Shown here: positions 17,390-26,483 of the stretch, piece after piece
Layout: the number at the start of each line of letters is the position of its first letter
How positions within the stretch are numbered: the first letter of the stretch is position 1
From: Pedobacter sp. JY14-1
GTDB taxonomy: Bacteria; Bacteroidota; Bacteroidia; Sphingobacteriales; Sphingobacteriaceae
Length of the DNA stretch: 64,000 nt
NCBI RefSeq assembly: GCF_029269825.1
Contig: NZ_JARJHU010000001.1
Span: 783,786 to 847,785 of the forward strand
Direction: 5' to 3'
Position numbers and translations under genes: made by a program
Notes under the pieces: model-generated
Seen by the model: the letters and a program-made list of their open reading frames with translations, nothing else
What the model was told of the DNA's origin: nothing
The model's database searches: none

Positions 17390-17851
17390 ATGAAAACCGC
17401 ACTTTTTCCCGGCTCGTTCGATCCTGTCACTATTGCCCATGCAGACATCCTGGAGCGGGCCCTGCCGCTGTTTGACAAGATTTTTGTGGGTATTGGGTGG
17501 AATACCTCAAAACCAGGCTTTCTTCCGCTGGAAAAACGCCTGGAGATGCTCCGTGCAGTATTTTCCATTCATCCAAATGTCGAGGTTGTGGTATATGAAG
17601 GTCTGACGGTCGATTTCTGCAAAAGGATCGGAGCAGGCTATATTGTCAGGGGTGTCCGGTCTGTAGCAGACTTTGAATATGAGAGAGCTATTGCCCAAGT
17701 AAATCAGACTATGATGCCTTCGCTGGAAACCATCATTATATTGAGTAAGCCGGAATATTCTGCAATCAGTTCTACAATTGTCCGGGAAATCATGAGAAAC
17801 CAGGGCAATGTAAGCCAGTTCGTGCCTTCGAAGGCACTCGAACTTATTTAG
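17390..17851 (+). CDS. coaD: phosphopantetheine adenylyltransferase
   Basis: 153 residues from ATG 17390 (an in-frame TTG two codons earlier is disregarded). It shows the nucleotidyltransferase motif PGSFDPVTIAH with the catalytic His17, then FVGIGWNTSKPGF, the RGVRSVADFEYERAIAQVNQ segment and SSTIVREI near the end. CoaD transfers AMP from ATP to 4'-phosphopantetheine to give dephospho-CoA, the penultimate step of coenzyme A synthesis. The residue I rather than the usual N or G in the T-x-G/A-H motif is a conservative variation (TIAH). It lies downstream of rsmD and is convergent with the NUDIX gene. Confidence 0.94.
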   Translation: MKTALFPGSFDPVTIAHADILERALPLFDKIFVGIGWNTSKPGFLPLEKRLEMLRAVFSIHPNVEVVVYEGLTVDFCKRIGAGYIVRGVRSVADFEYERAIAQVNQTMMPSLETIIILSKPEYSAISSTIVREIMRNQGNVSQFVPSKALELI

Positions 17852-17863
17852 CAAATCGCAGTT

Positions 17864-18475
17864 TCAGATCATTCCCCCCTCTTCCAGAACCTGGACAATC
17901 GAAGGGTAGGTATTTTTAAATACAGGTCCGAGACTGGTATCATCCAGCCAAACCGCTTTCGTAATCCCTTCTTCTTTTTGGGGCACAAGCTTAGGTTCTC
18001 CTTTTACTGTCATGGCATACCAGTTCGTCTTTTTCAATACCAGTTTGTTATTGAGTGGATAGACATGGTAAGTCCTGCATATTTTCCCATCATTACGCTG
18101 GATCTTTACCCCACACTCTTCTTCCACTTCCCTTACTGCTGCCTCCTTCATCCGCTCGCCCTTTTCAGTTTTTCCCTTTGGCAAATCCCACCTTTTATTG
18201 CGGTAAATAAACAGATAATTTCCTTTCGCACTTTTCACTAGTCCTCCTGCAGCTTTGATCAGCTCACAACTCTGCCTGATCCTGCGAAACAACTGTTTGG
18301 GATCTTCAGCAATCAGGATGTATTTTTCGGCCGCATCCTTATCCAGGTTTTTATAAAATGTTTTAAAGTCAAAGCCCTGTACATCAATACTTTGTATATT
18401 TTCACCGCGTTTAGGCAGTAAATCTGATACAAACAGGGTATTATCGTTGATATATATTCTGTAATTTTGAGGCAT
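17864..18475 (-). CDS. NUDIX hydrolase
   Basis: 203 residues. The first 80 residues form an extra N-terminal domain typical of Bacteroidota NUDIX proteins next to pyrE, followed by a complete Nudix box at 101-123 (GKTEKGERMKEAAVREVEEE then CGV; consensus Gx5Ex7REUxEExGU). It should hydrolyse a nucleoside diphosphate linked to another moiety using a divalent metal; the substrate is unknown. The start codon shares two bases with the divergent pyrE start (CATG at 18473-18476), so the 5' control regions of both genes lie inside each other's coding sequence. Confidence 0.88.
   Translation of the reverse strand: MPQNYRIYINDNTLFVSDLLPKRGENIQSIDVQGFDFKTFYKNLDKDAAEKYILIAEDPKQLFRRIRQSCELIKAAGGLVKSAKGNYLFIYRNKRWDLPKGKTEKGERMKEAAVREVEEECGVKIQRNDGKICRTYHVYPLNNKLVLKKTNWYAMTVKGEPKLVPQKEEGITKAVWLDDTSLGPVFKNTYPSIVQVLEEGGMI
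18462..18469 (+). promoter_or_regulatory. candidate -7 element before pyrE, inside the NUDIX gene
   Basis: TAATTTTG matches TAnnTTTG and ends 4 bases before the pyrE ATG, predicting a leaderless or nearly leaderless pyrE transcript. A TTG at 18447-18449 is too close (12 bases) to be a standard -33 element. Confidence 0.35.
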
Positions 18476-19133
18476 GTATAATAAAAGTGATATTGAATTA
18501 AAGGTAGCTGAATTTTTATTACAAATAAAAGCAATAAAATTACAACCTAATAATCCCTTTACATGGGCGTCGGGTTGGAAATCCCCGATCTACTGCGATA
18601 ACAGGATCACACTCTCCCACCCTTCTGTAAGAACTTACATCCGTCAAAAGCTGACTCAACTGATCCAGGAAGAGTTTGGTTCCGTTGATCTGATTGCCGG
18701 AGTGGCCACCGCAGGTATCCCTCAGGGTGCGCTCGTGGCGCAGGAGCTCGGTCTGCCTTTTGCTTATGTCCGCTCAAAAGCCAAGGAACATGGAACAGGA
18801 AGCCTTATAGAAGGTGAAATTATAGAAGGACAACGTGTCGTTGTGATCGAGGACCTGGTGTCTACAGGAAAAAGCAGTTTACAGGCTGTAGAAGCCCTGA
18901 GAAATGCCGGTGTTTCTGTTGCAGGCCTTGTGGCCATATTTACCTATGGTTTTGATCAGGCCGATGAAAACTTTAAGGCTGCCAAATGCCGCTATGTCAC
19001 ACTTTCCAATTACAATACGCTTATTGAATATGCTGCCGAGCATGGCTTTATCGGCACGAACGACATTGATTTGCTGACCAAATGGCGTAGAAATCCTGCT
19101 GAATGGGGAGCTGAACTAGAAAAAACCAGCTGA
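18474..19133 (+). CDS. pyrE: orotate phosphoribosyltransferase
   Basis: 219 residues, a normal PyrE length. Conserved segments: IKLQPNNPFTWASGWKSPIY at the N-terminus, VATAGIPQGALVA, YVRSKAKEHG (the flexible catalytic loop lysines) and the PRPP-binding motif VVVIEDLVSTGKSS (about 122-135). It condenses orotate with PRPP to orotidine 5'-phosphate in pyrimidine synthesis. The ATG overlaps the divergent NUDIX start. The SRPBCC gene follows after 4 bases and is probably co-transcribed, ending at the terminator at 19564. Confidence 0.95.
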   Translation: MYNKSDIELKVAEFLLQIKAIKLQPNNPFTWASGWKSPIYCDNRITLSHPSVRTYIRQKLTQLIQEEFGSVDLIAGVATAGIPQGALVAQELGLPFAYVRSKAKEHGTGSLIEGEIIEGQRVVVIEDLVSTGKSSLQAVEALRNAGVSVAGLVAIFTYGFDQADENFKAAKCRYVTLSNYNTLIEYAAEHGFIGTNDIDLLTKWRRNPAEWGAELEKTS

Positions 19134-19137
19134 TATC

Positions 19138-19536
19138 ATGACCATTATTCAAAGTACTGCCCAGATCAGCCAGCCCGTAGCGAAAGTATATGCCTTCCTA
19201 TCGGACATGAACAACCATCAGCAACTCATGCCTGAGAACATTTACAACTGGTCATCGACTAAAGATCAGGCCAGCTTTACCATACAAAATATGGCGAAGC
19301 TGACGGTAGCGATCGTCAGCAGAGTGGAAAACCAGGAATTGGTAGCCCTTCCTGTGGAAAAGCCGCCATTTGATGTACAATTGAAGTGGTCAGTAAAAGA
19401 GAACGCTTCTGGTGGCACCGAGGCCACACTGATCATCTCGGCGGATCTGAATATGATGATGAAAATGCTCGCTTCAGGCCCGCTTCAAAAACTGGCAGAT
19501 CACCAGGCCAAAAGACTTTCTGAGGTCTTGGGCTAA
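19138..19536 (+). CDS. SRPBCC (START-like) family protein
   Basis: 132 residues with the helix-grip fold pattern: an N-terminal strand (IIQSTAQISQPVAKVYAFLSD), a central set of strands (ASFTIQNMAKLTVAIVSRVE, VQLKWSVKENASGGTEATLI) and a long C-terminal helix (LQKLADHQAKRLSEVLG). This is typical of polyketide cyclase/dehydrase-like SRPBCC proteins, which bind hydrophobic ligands. Position directly after pyrE is conserved in this phylum, but the ligand and role are unknown. It is cytosolic (no signal peptide). Confidence 0.8.
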   Translation: MTIIQSTAQISQPVAKVYAFLSDMNNHQQLMPENIYNWSSTKDQASFTIQNMAKLTVAIVSRVENQELVALPVEKPPFDVQLKWSVKENASGGTEATLIISADLNMMMKMLASGPLQKLADHQAKRLSEVLG

Positions 19537-19563
19537 GATAAATTCACCTAAAATAATTAAGAG

Positions 19564-19591
19564 AAAGCTGGTCAGATGACCAGCTTTTTTT
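19564..19591 (+). terminator. intrinsic terminator after pyrE-SRPBCC
   Basis: Perfect 10-bp stem AAAGCTGGTC / GACCAGCTTT with a 4-base loop followed by a run of seven T residues. Confidence 0.88.
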
Positions 19592-19646
19592 ATGTGTCAA
19601 ATAGGGGCAAACACAAAAGTGATTGTCATATCCGTAAATCTTTGAC

Positions 19647-22016
19647 ATGAACAAACCATTTTACTTCCTCACACTGCTCTTCTTTCCAGCGCTACAGGGC
19701 ATTGCCCAGACGCAGAACGTCAGCGCTAATTTCCTTCAATCCATAAAAGGCACTGTAACAGATAAAGATACCAGGGTCGGCCTGGCAGGTGTTACATTGC
19801 TTATTACTGATCTTAAGCCAGTGAAGACAGGACAGACTGATGACTCCGGTAATTTCCGGATAACTGGAGTTCCTGCCGGCAGGCATATCATATCGGTGAG
19901 CGCGATAGGTTATAAAGTGGTGCAACTTTCAGATATACTTGTCACTACAGGAAAGGAGACAGAGCTGAACATAGAACTCGAGACTACAGACAATCGCCTC
20001 AATGAAGTTGTTGTAAAGGCAGACAATAGCGGGCAACCACTTAACCAAATGGCCCTGGGCAGCGGCAGGTCGTTTTCTCCCGAGGAAACCAACAGATATG
20101 CCGGTGCGTTTTTTGATCCTGCACGCATGGCACAGACCTTTGCAGGCGTCGTCGCCGCCGGCGACAACAATGAGATCATCGTCCGGGGCAATTCTCCAAA
20201 AAGCCTACAGTGGCGACTGGAAGGTATAGAAATCGTCAACCCCAATCACTTTAGCACTGAAGGTGCGGCCGGCGGAGCGGTAAGTATGATCAATACCACA
20301 GTATTGAGTACTTCCGATTTCTATACCGGGGCCTTGAGTGCTGAATACAGTAACGCAAACGCCGGTATGTTTGACCTGAAGTTCCGCAAGGGTAACACCG
20401 ATAGAAGAGAATATACCTTTAGTATCGGCGCACTTGGCGCCGGCTTTACCCTCGAAGGCCCGTTCAGCAAAGGCGGCAAGGCGTCTTATCTTGCCAGCTA
20501 CCGTTACTCTTCGCTCGGCCTGTTACAGGATGCGGGCATAGAAGTATCCGATGCAGGCGTACCTAAATATCAGGATCTATCCTTCAACATCGTCATTCCG
20601 ACAAAACAATCAGGCACCTTTTCACTGTTTGGAATAGGAGGTTCAGGCAGACTGGATGCAGATGCCGAGCGCAATTCCGGAAAATGGCAGGAGCGCATGG
20701 ATGCATTTGATTTACGCACAAAATATCATGCGGCAAGTACCGGCATCAAGCATCTCCTGATCACCAGTCCGGACTTATATTTCAGCAATATTATCTCTTA
20801 TTCCCATACACAGAACCTGAACAGCAGGGATACATTGACTGCCCGGTATGTTGCAAATCCGGCAGAGCGCAGTCGTTTTATAAACGGTGCGTTGCGCTAC
20901 GCCGGTATGCTGAACTACAGACCCGGGACTACAAATACAATCCGGATGGGTGCCAATGCCGCACTGTTGAGATTTGACCTTTACGCAGCGCTACACCGCC
21001 AGGACTATAATGGGATGAAGGAATTGCTCAACCAAAACGGAAATGCGCATTCCTTCGATGCTTTTGTCCAGGACAAACAAAAAATCGGCAGTCAGCTAAC
21101 ACTGAACGCCGGGCTGCATGCTGCATATTTTAACCTGAGCAACAGCTGGAACCTTGAACCGAGACTTGGCCTGCATTGGTTGCCAGGCAAAGACCAACAG
21201 ATAAACCTTGCAGCGGGGTTATACAGCAGGCTAGAGCCACTATCCTATTACTTTGCACATGATGCCGCTTCAGGAAGAACAAACCGGAGCCTGTCCCCTA
21301 CAAAATCTGCACAAACCTCACTCAGTTATGAAAAGCGGTTCGGCAATTTAAAATTCAAGACAGAAACCTACTATCAGCACCTGCACAACGTACCTGTATC
21401 GTCAGATCCCGGGATCAATTTCTCACTGCTCAATGAATCTGATAATACGGCCATTGCTTCCTCCGGTTTTCGAAGTCTGGTCAATAAAGGGACTGGCAAA
21501 AATTATGGAATGGAGCTCTCGCTGGAGAGATCCCTTTATAATGGTTATTATTTTATGGCAACGGCGTCAGTCTTCAATTCCAAATTCAAAGCACTTAACG
21601 GACCCGAATTCAACACCACGTTCAACGGGAACTATGCAGGTAATCTGCTGGCGGGAAAAGAGTGGCCGGTTGGGCAGAGCAAAAAAAACCTGCTGGGAAT
21701 GAATGTAAAACTTATCTATGCCGGCGGCCGAAGGTACTCACCGGTACTGGAAAAGGAATCTATCGAAAAGGACGAATGGATTATCGACCAGGCGAGGGTG
21801 AACACCTTACAAGCTGATGCCTATTTTCGTCTGGATTATTCTGTAAGCTACCGCATCAATGGGAGAAAGGTAAGCCATTTGCTTCTATTAGATATTCAGA
21901 ACGCGACCAACAGGCACAATGTGATGGGTGTGTTTTATAATCCGAGCAAAAGAATAGTAGAAACGGCCAGATGGATAGGTATTATCCCGACGATCAATTA
22001 CCGGATAGAGCTTTAG
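19647..22016 (+). CDS. TonB-dependent receptor with carboxypeptidase-like domain
   Basis: 789 residues. A signal peptide (about 1-21) leads to a carboxypeptidase-D-like beta sandwich (about 33-112: GTVTDKDTRVGLAGVTLLI, then VPAGRHIISVSAIGYK), a plug domain (about 118-225: NEVVVKADNSGQP, IIVRGNSPKSLQWRLEGIEI, SMINTTVLSTSDFYTGALSA) and an outer-membrane barrel. It is shorter than SusC proteins and has no SusD partner alongside, so it is more like a stand-alone receptor or transporter for an unknown ligand. It overlaps the convergent MFS gene by 4 bases. Upstream terminator and spacing suggest its own promoter, which I could not identify confidently. Confidence 0.87.
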   Translation: MNKPFYFLTLLFFPALQGIAQTQNVSANFLQSIKGTVTDKDTRVGLAGVTLLITDLKPVKTGQTDDSGNFRITGVPAGRHIISVSAIGYKVVQLSDILVTTGKETELNIELETTDNRLNEVVVKADNSGQPLNQMALGSGRSFSPEETNRYAGAFFDPARMAQTFAGVVAAGDNNEIIVRGNSPKSLQWRLEGIEIVNPNHFSTEGAAGGAVSMINTTVLSTSDFYTGALSAEYSNANAGMFDLKFRKGNTDRREYTFSIGALGAGFTLEGPFSKGGKASYLASYRYSSLGLLQDAGIEVSDAGVPKYQDLSFNIVIPTKQSGTFSLFGIGGSGRLDADAERNSGKWQERMDAFDLRTKYHAASTGIKHLLITSPDLYFSNIISYSHTQNLNSRDTLTARYVANPAERSRFINGALRYAGMLNYRPGTTNTIRMGANAALLRFDLYAALHRQDYNGMKELLNQNGNAHSFDAFVQDKQKIGSQLTLNAGLHAAYFNLSNSWNLEPRLGLHWLPGKDQQINLAAGLYSRLEPLSYYFAHDAASGRTNRSLSPTKSAQTSLSYEKRFGNLKFKTETYYQHLHNVPVSSDPGINFSLLNESDNTAIASSGFRSLVNKGTGKNYGMELSLERSLYNGYYFMATASVFNSKFKALNGPEFNTTFNGNYAGNLLAGKEWPVGQSKKNLLGMNVKLIYAGGRRYSPVLEKESIEKDEWIIDQARVNTLQADAYFRLDYSVSYRINGRKVSHLLLLDIQNATNRHNVMGVFYNPSKRIVETARWIGIIPTINYRIEL

Positions 22017-23230
22017 TGATGACTATTCATATATTTCATGACGAAGAAAAAACCAGCCGCTGTAAAAACCAGCGCGACAACAGTACCATACCAAAGTGTA
22101 TCAAACCCATAGTGATCTGCAATACGGGTGCCTGCTAGGGGAGAGAAAATATGCGCAAATGAAAACGACAGTGCATTTACACCCATGTAGGCCCCGCGTT
22201 TGGATACGGAAGACCGCCGAAGTGTGACCGTTGACATAAAAGGCATGGCCAGGATCTCAGCCAGGCAAACGACAAATATGGAAAAATAAAGTAAAGGTAT
22301 ACCTTGTGACAGATTGAGTACCAGGAATGAGAAAGCACACAATAAGGTACCCCAGATCAGTATTGTAGCCACTGAAAGGCGCTGCTCTGCAATGTGTACC
22401 ACCAGCATCTCCAAAGCAAAAACCACAAAGCCGCTAAATGCAAGGATCATCCCTATTTCGGCTTCCCCCATATGATATATTACCCTGTAATATAAAGGTA
22501 TCGTGCTCAGTAATTGCAAAAAGCATATCGCAAAGACACAGCAAAGAAAACTGAAGAAAAGAAAAGGGATATCCCGGTAGGGTGACAAACCCGTACCTTC
22601 CCGCCCGTTTTCTGCCTCAGTGCGCTCTTCTTGATGACTACCGTCTTTTATTCTTCCGAAATAAACAAACAACAACAAACCCGAAAGCAATGCAGCAACG
22701 GCATTTCCGTAAAACAACCATGAATACGAGATGGCTGCAAGAAAGCCACCCAAGGCAGGCCCTATGGAAAAGCCCAGGTTGATCGCCATGCGGTTCAGGG
22801 AAAATGACCGCACGACATTCTCCTTTGTAGAATAATGTGCTACGGCTACTGAATTTGCAGGCCTGAACATCTCTGAGAACATACTAAGTATAAATACACC
22901 CACGGACATTGAATATATATCCTTCAGTCCGGGAAGGATAAGGAATAATGGAACAGTAGCCAGCAAACTCCCGACCTGTATACAGAAATGTCCGAACTTG
23001 TCAGTAAGCCAGCCGCCGATAAAGTTCCCCGCTACGGCACCAATTCCGAAACAGGCCAGGACAGTACCGGTATCCGTAAGAGAGAAATGCTGATGGTTAA
23101 CCATATATACCCCGAGAAAAGGCACAACCATTGCCCCGCTCCTGTTGATCAGCATTACCAGCGCAAGCATCCATGCAGGAACAGAAAGGCCTTTATAGGC
23201 GTCCAGATATAATTTCAGAAATTCTTTCAT
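22013..23230 (-). CDS. MFS transporter
   Basis: 405 residues with about 12 transmembrane segments. The MFS signature between TM2 and TM3 is present (GGWLTDKFGHF) and TM4-5 carry RPANSVAVAHYSTKENVVRSFSLNRMAINLGFSIGPALGG, a pattern of drug or metabolite exporters. A charged cytoplasmic linker (residues about 194-214, EERTEAENGREG) splits the two six-helix halves. Substrate unknown. It follows the DUF1801 gene by 2 bases on the same strand, implying a two-gene operon, and overlaps the convergent receptor gene by 4 bases. Confidence 0.85.
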   Translation of the reverse strand: MKEFLKLYLDAYKGLSVPAWMLALVMLINRSGAMVVPFLGVYMVNHQHFSLTDTGTVLACFGIGAVAGNFIGGWLTDKFGHFCIQVGSLLATVPLFLILPGLKDIYSMSVGVFILSMFSEMFRPANSVAVAHYSTKENVVRSFSLNRMAINLGFSIGPALGGFLAAISYSWLFYGNAVAALLSGLLLFVYFGRIKDGSHQEERTEAENGREGTGLSPYRDIPFLFFSFLCCVFAICFLQLLSTIPLYYRVIYHMGEAEIGMILAFSGFVVFALEMLVVHIAEQRLSVATILIWGTLLCAFSFLVLNLSQGIPLLYFSIFVVCLAEILAMPFMSTVTLRRSSVSKRGAYMGVNALSFSFAHIFSPLAGTRIADHYGFDTLWYGTVVALVFTAAGFFFVMKYMNSHH

Positions 23231-23232
23231 TC

Positions 23233-23577
23233 TTAATAATTGGCGATTGCCTGGTCTAAAATTTCCCGGATCGTTTCAATCGGGATATCCTGATACGGAT
23301 TTATAAGTAAGATTTTCATTTTCACCCGCTTTTCGAGCAGCAGATCAGGATGATCGATATTATTGCTCCTGGCTATGCCAATATAAGGCTTGATAAATTT
23401 CTTATGGTTCCAAAGATAGCAGAACATTTTTCCCCGATAGTAGAAAAAAGGAGTCTTATACTTCCATTCGGCAGTAATGTCGTGGTTGAACCCTAAAATG
23501 AAATCCCTGAGGGCAAGCAAGGTGCCCTTTACAGGCTCCTGTTGATTCAGGTAAAATTCATCTAGTGGTGTTAACAT
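23233..23577 (-). CDS. DUF1801 domain protein
   Basis: 114 residues from the ATG at 23577; the frame extends 11 codons upstream without a better start. It matches the DUF1801/YdhG-like family: LDEFYLNQQEPVKGTLLALRDFIL, then AEWKYKTPFFYYRGKMFCYLW and PYIGIARSNNIDHPDLLLEKRVKMK. These are small cytosolic proteins of unknown function; some are linked to stress responses. It is the first gene of a pair with the MFS transporter (2-base gap). Confidence 0.83.
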   Translation of the reverse strand: MLTPLDEFYLNQQEPVKGTLLALRDFILGFNHDITAEWKYKTPFFYYRGKMFCYLWNHKKFIKPYIGIARSNNIDHPDLLLEKRVKMKILLINPYQDIPIETIREILDQAIANY

Positions 23578-23804
23578 AAAAAATGAGTGCTTAATGGCAA
23601 AAGACGGCATATTTTAGGAAAAAGCTACACCCGATGTCGAATTTTACTACGCCGGCGACTGATCTGATAAGGCCTACGCGGACATTTTTTCAGCACAACC
23701 TATTATAAATCAGAAATTTAGTCACCAATATTTTCTGTTTGCAGACAAAATTTCAGTCCTTTAACAAAAAACTGCGATGGCATCCCCTTTGTTTGTTAAG
23801 CAGT

Positions 23805-26411
23805 ATGAACTTCAACAACTTTACAATCAAGGCTCAGGAAGCCGTTCAACAGGCTTCTGAAATAGCCCAGGGCAACCAGCAACAGGCTATTGAAACGGCA
23901 CACCTGCTCAAAGGTCTGCTCACTGTTGATGAAAATGTGGTTTCTTATGTGCTGAAGAAACTCAATGTAAACCTGAATGTACTGAACCAAAACCTGGATA
24001 CACAGATCGACAAGTTCCCTAAAGTAACCGGGAGCGGCCCTTATCTGACTTCCGGGGCCAATTCAGCGCTTCAAAAAGCACAATCTTACTTAAAGGAATT
24101 TAAAGACGAGTTCGTGTCAGTAGAGCATTTGTTACTGGGCATACTTTCCGTGAATGACCAGAGTTCAAAGCTACTCAAGGACCAGGGCGTAAATGAAAAA
24201 GACCTTAAGGCGGCTATTGTTTCGCTCAGGGGCGACAGCAGGGTGACCGGCCAGAATGCAGAAGCTACTTATAATGCGCTGAATAAATATGCGCGTAACC
24301 TCAATGAATTTGCCGAATCGGGTAAATTAGATCCGGTCATCGGACGTGACGATGAAATCCGGAGAGTGATCCAGATCCTTTCCAGAAGGACCAAGAACAA
24401 TCCGATCCTGATCGGTGAGCCAGGTGTGGGCAAAACGGCCATCGCAGAAGGCATTGCTTTTCGGATCATTAAAGGTGACGTGCCCAGCAACCTGAAGAGC
24501 AAGACGGTATACTCACTGGATATGGGCGCGCTGATCGCAGGTGCGAAATATAAAGGTGAATTTGAGGAACGCCTGAAAGCTGTGGTCAAAGAAGTGACTC
24601 AGAGTGATGGTGATATTATCCTGTTCATTGACGAAATCCATACGCTGGTCGGTGCTGGTGGCGGTGAAGGCGCTATGGACGCGGCAAACATTTTAAAGCC
24701 TGCGCTGGCCCGGGGTGAACTGCGTGCCATTGGTGCCACTACGCTGGACGAATATCAGAAATACCTGGAAAAAGACAAGGCCCTGGAACGCCGGTTCCAA
24801 AAAGTCATGGTAGACGAACCCGATACCCAGGATGCGATTTCCATTCTAAGAGGCCTTAAGGAAAGATATGAAACCCACCATAAGGTACGCATCAAGGATG
24901 AAGCGATCATCGCGGCAGTAGAAATGTCACAACGTTATATCGCAGATCGGTTTTTACCGGATAAAGCGATCGACCTGATGGATGAGGCCGCTTCAAAGCT
25001 GCGCCTGGAAATGGACAGCGTTCCCGAAAAGGTAGACGAACTGAACCGCAGGATCATGCAACTGGAGATCGAACGCGAAGCCATCAAGCGTGAAAATGAC
25101 ACGGTTAAAGTCAAGTCATTGAGCGAAGAGATCGCTAATCTTTCTGCGGAGCGTGACGAGATAAAAGCCAAATGGCAGGGAGAAAAAGATCTGGTAGACA
25201 ATATCAATAATGAGATTGAGCAGATTGAAAGTTATAAACTGGAGGCTGAACAGGCCGAACGTGCAGGTGACTATGGTAAGGTGGCAGAAATCCGCTATGG
25301 CAAAATCAAAGAGGCTCAGGACAAGGTAGAGAAACTAAAAGCTGAACTGGAAACACAGCAAAGTGAAAGTCGCATGCTGAAAGAGGAAGTGACCGCGGAC
25401 GACATCGCCGGTGTGGTAGGAAGATGGACAGGCATTCCGGTAACCAAACTGGTATCCAGCGAGCGTGAGAAGCTACTCAATCTGGAAGCAGAACTTCATC
25501 AGCGTGTGGCCGGTCAGGACGAAGCAATAGAAGCCATTTCTGATGCAATCCGTCGGTCAAGAGCAGGGTTGCAGGACAAGCGAAAACCAATAGGCTCCTT
25601 TATCTTCCTCGGAACTACCGGTGTTGGTAAGACTGAACTGGCCAAAGCCCTGGCAGAATTTCTCTTCAATGACGAGAACGCAATGACGCGTATTGATATG
25701 AGCGAATACCAGGAACGCCATGCGGTGTCCAGGTTGATCGGTGCTCCTCCGGGATATGTAGGATACGACGAAGGTGGTCAGCTGACCGAGGCTGTACGCC
25801 GCAAACCTTATTCCGTTGTGTTGCTGGACGAGATCGAAAAGGCCCATCCTGACGTATTCAATATCCTGTTGCAGGTCCTGGACGACGGAAGGCTAACGGA
25901 TAACAAAGGCCGTGTGGTTAATTTTAAAAATACCATCATTATCATGACCTCCAACATCGGTTCACACTTGATCCAGGAAAACTTTAAATCACTGGATGAG
26001 GAAAATCATGACGAGGTGGTGGCCAAGACAAAGAACGAATTGTTTGAGTTGCTGAAACAGACCATCAGGCCTGAGTTCTTAAACAGGATCGATGAGCTGA
26101 TCATGTTCACACCGCTGAACAGAGACCAGATCAGGGATATTGTGAGCTTACAGTTCAAACAAGTGCAGCGTACGCTTGCCGATATGGGCATAACCATCGA
26201 GGCGTCTCCTGAAGCGCTGGACTGGCTGGCAGAACTGGGTTATGATCCGCAGTTTGGTGCAAGGCCGCTGAAGCGTGTGATCCAGAAACGTATCCTTAAT
26301 GAGCTTTCCAAAGAGATCCTTGCCGGAAAGGTGGATAAGGACAGCAAGATCAAACTGGACATGTTCGACCACAAATTTGTATTCCTGAATACGAAGGAAA
26401 CGGCAGAATAA
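23805..26411 (+). CDS. clpB: ATP-dependent chaperone ClpB
   Basis: 868 residues from ATG 23805 ([20 protein letters not shown]); the frame opens 22 codons earlier but those residues do not belong to the family. Domains in order: Clp N-domain (about 1-145), AAA-1 with Walker A GEPGVGKT (about 205), the long coiled-coil middle domain (about 405-525, rich in E, K and R), AAA-2 with Walker A GTTGVGKT (about 607) and the C-terminal D2-small domain. The middle domain identifies ClpB rather than ClpA/ClpC. It disaggregates heat-damaged proteins with DnaK-DnaJ-GrpE; grpE and dnaJ are 30 kb away in this window. Confidence 0.96.
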   Translation: MNFNNFTIKAQEAVQQASEIAQGNQQQAIETAHLLKGLLTVDENVVSYVLKKLNVNLNVLNQNLDTQIDKFPKVTGSGPYLTSGANSALQKAQSYLKEFKDEFVSVEHLLLGILSVNDQSSKLLKDQGVNEKDLKAAIVSLRGDSRVTGQNAEATYNALNKYARNLNEFAESGKLDPVIGRDDEIRRVIQILSRRTKNNPILIGEPGVGKTAIAEGIAFRIIKGDVPSNLKSKTVYSLDMGALIAGAKYKGEFEERLKAVVKEVTQSDGDIILFIDEIHTLVGAGGGEGAMDAANILKPALARGELRAIGATTLDEYQKYLEKDKALERRFQKVMVDEPDTQDAISILRGLKERYETHHKVRIKDEAIIAAVEMSQRYIADRFLPDKAIDLMDEAASKLRLEMDSVPEKVDELNRRIMQLEIEREAIKRENDTVKVKSLSEEIANLSAERDEIKAKWQGEKDLVDNINNEIEQIESYKLEAEQAERAGDYGKVAEIRYGKIKEAQDKVEKLKAELETQQSESRMLKEEVTADDIAGVVGRWTGIPVTKLVSSEREKLLNLEAELHQRVAGQDEAIEAISDAIRRSRAGLQDKRKPIGSFIFLGTTGVGKTELAKALAEFLFNDENAMTRIDMSEYQERHAVSRLIGAPPGYVGYDEGGQLTEAVRRKPYSVVLLDEIEKAHPDVFNILLQVLDDGRLTDNKGRVVNFKNTIIIMTSNIGSHLIQENFKSLDEENHDEVVAKTKNELFELLKQTIRPEFLNRIDELIMFTPLNRDQIRDIVSLQFKQVQRTLADMGITIEASPEALDWLAELGYDPQFGARPLKRVIQKRILNELSKEILAGKVDKDSKIKLDMFDHKFVFLNTKETAE

Positions 26412-26436
26412 TAGGCGTACCTGTTATTTATCAAGG

Positions 26437-26472
26437 AAAATCGTCATTGCTTTACACTGCAGTGGCGATTTT
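26437..26472. terminator. bidirectional terminator between clpB and the MFS gene
   Basis: A 14-bp stem (26437-26450 with 26459-26472, two G-U wobbles) closed by an 8-base loop, with AAAA on the left and TTTT on the right, in the 72-bp gap between convergent genes. Confidence 0.72.
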
Positions 26473-26483
26473 GCCTTAATTGC

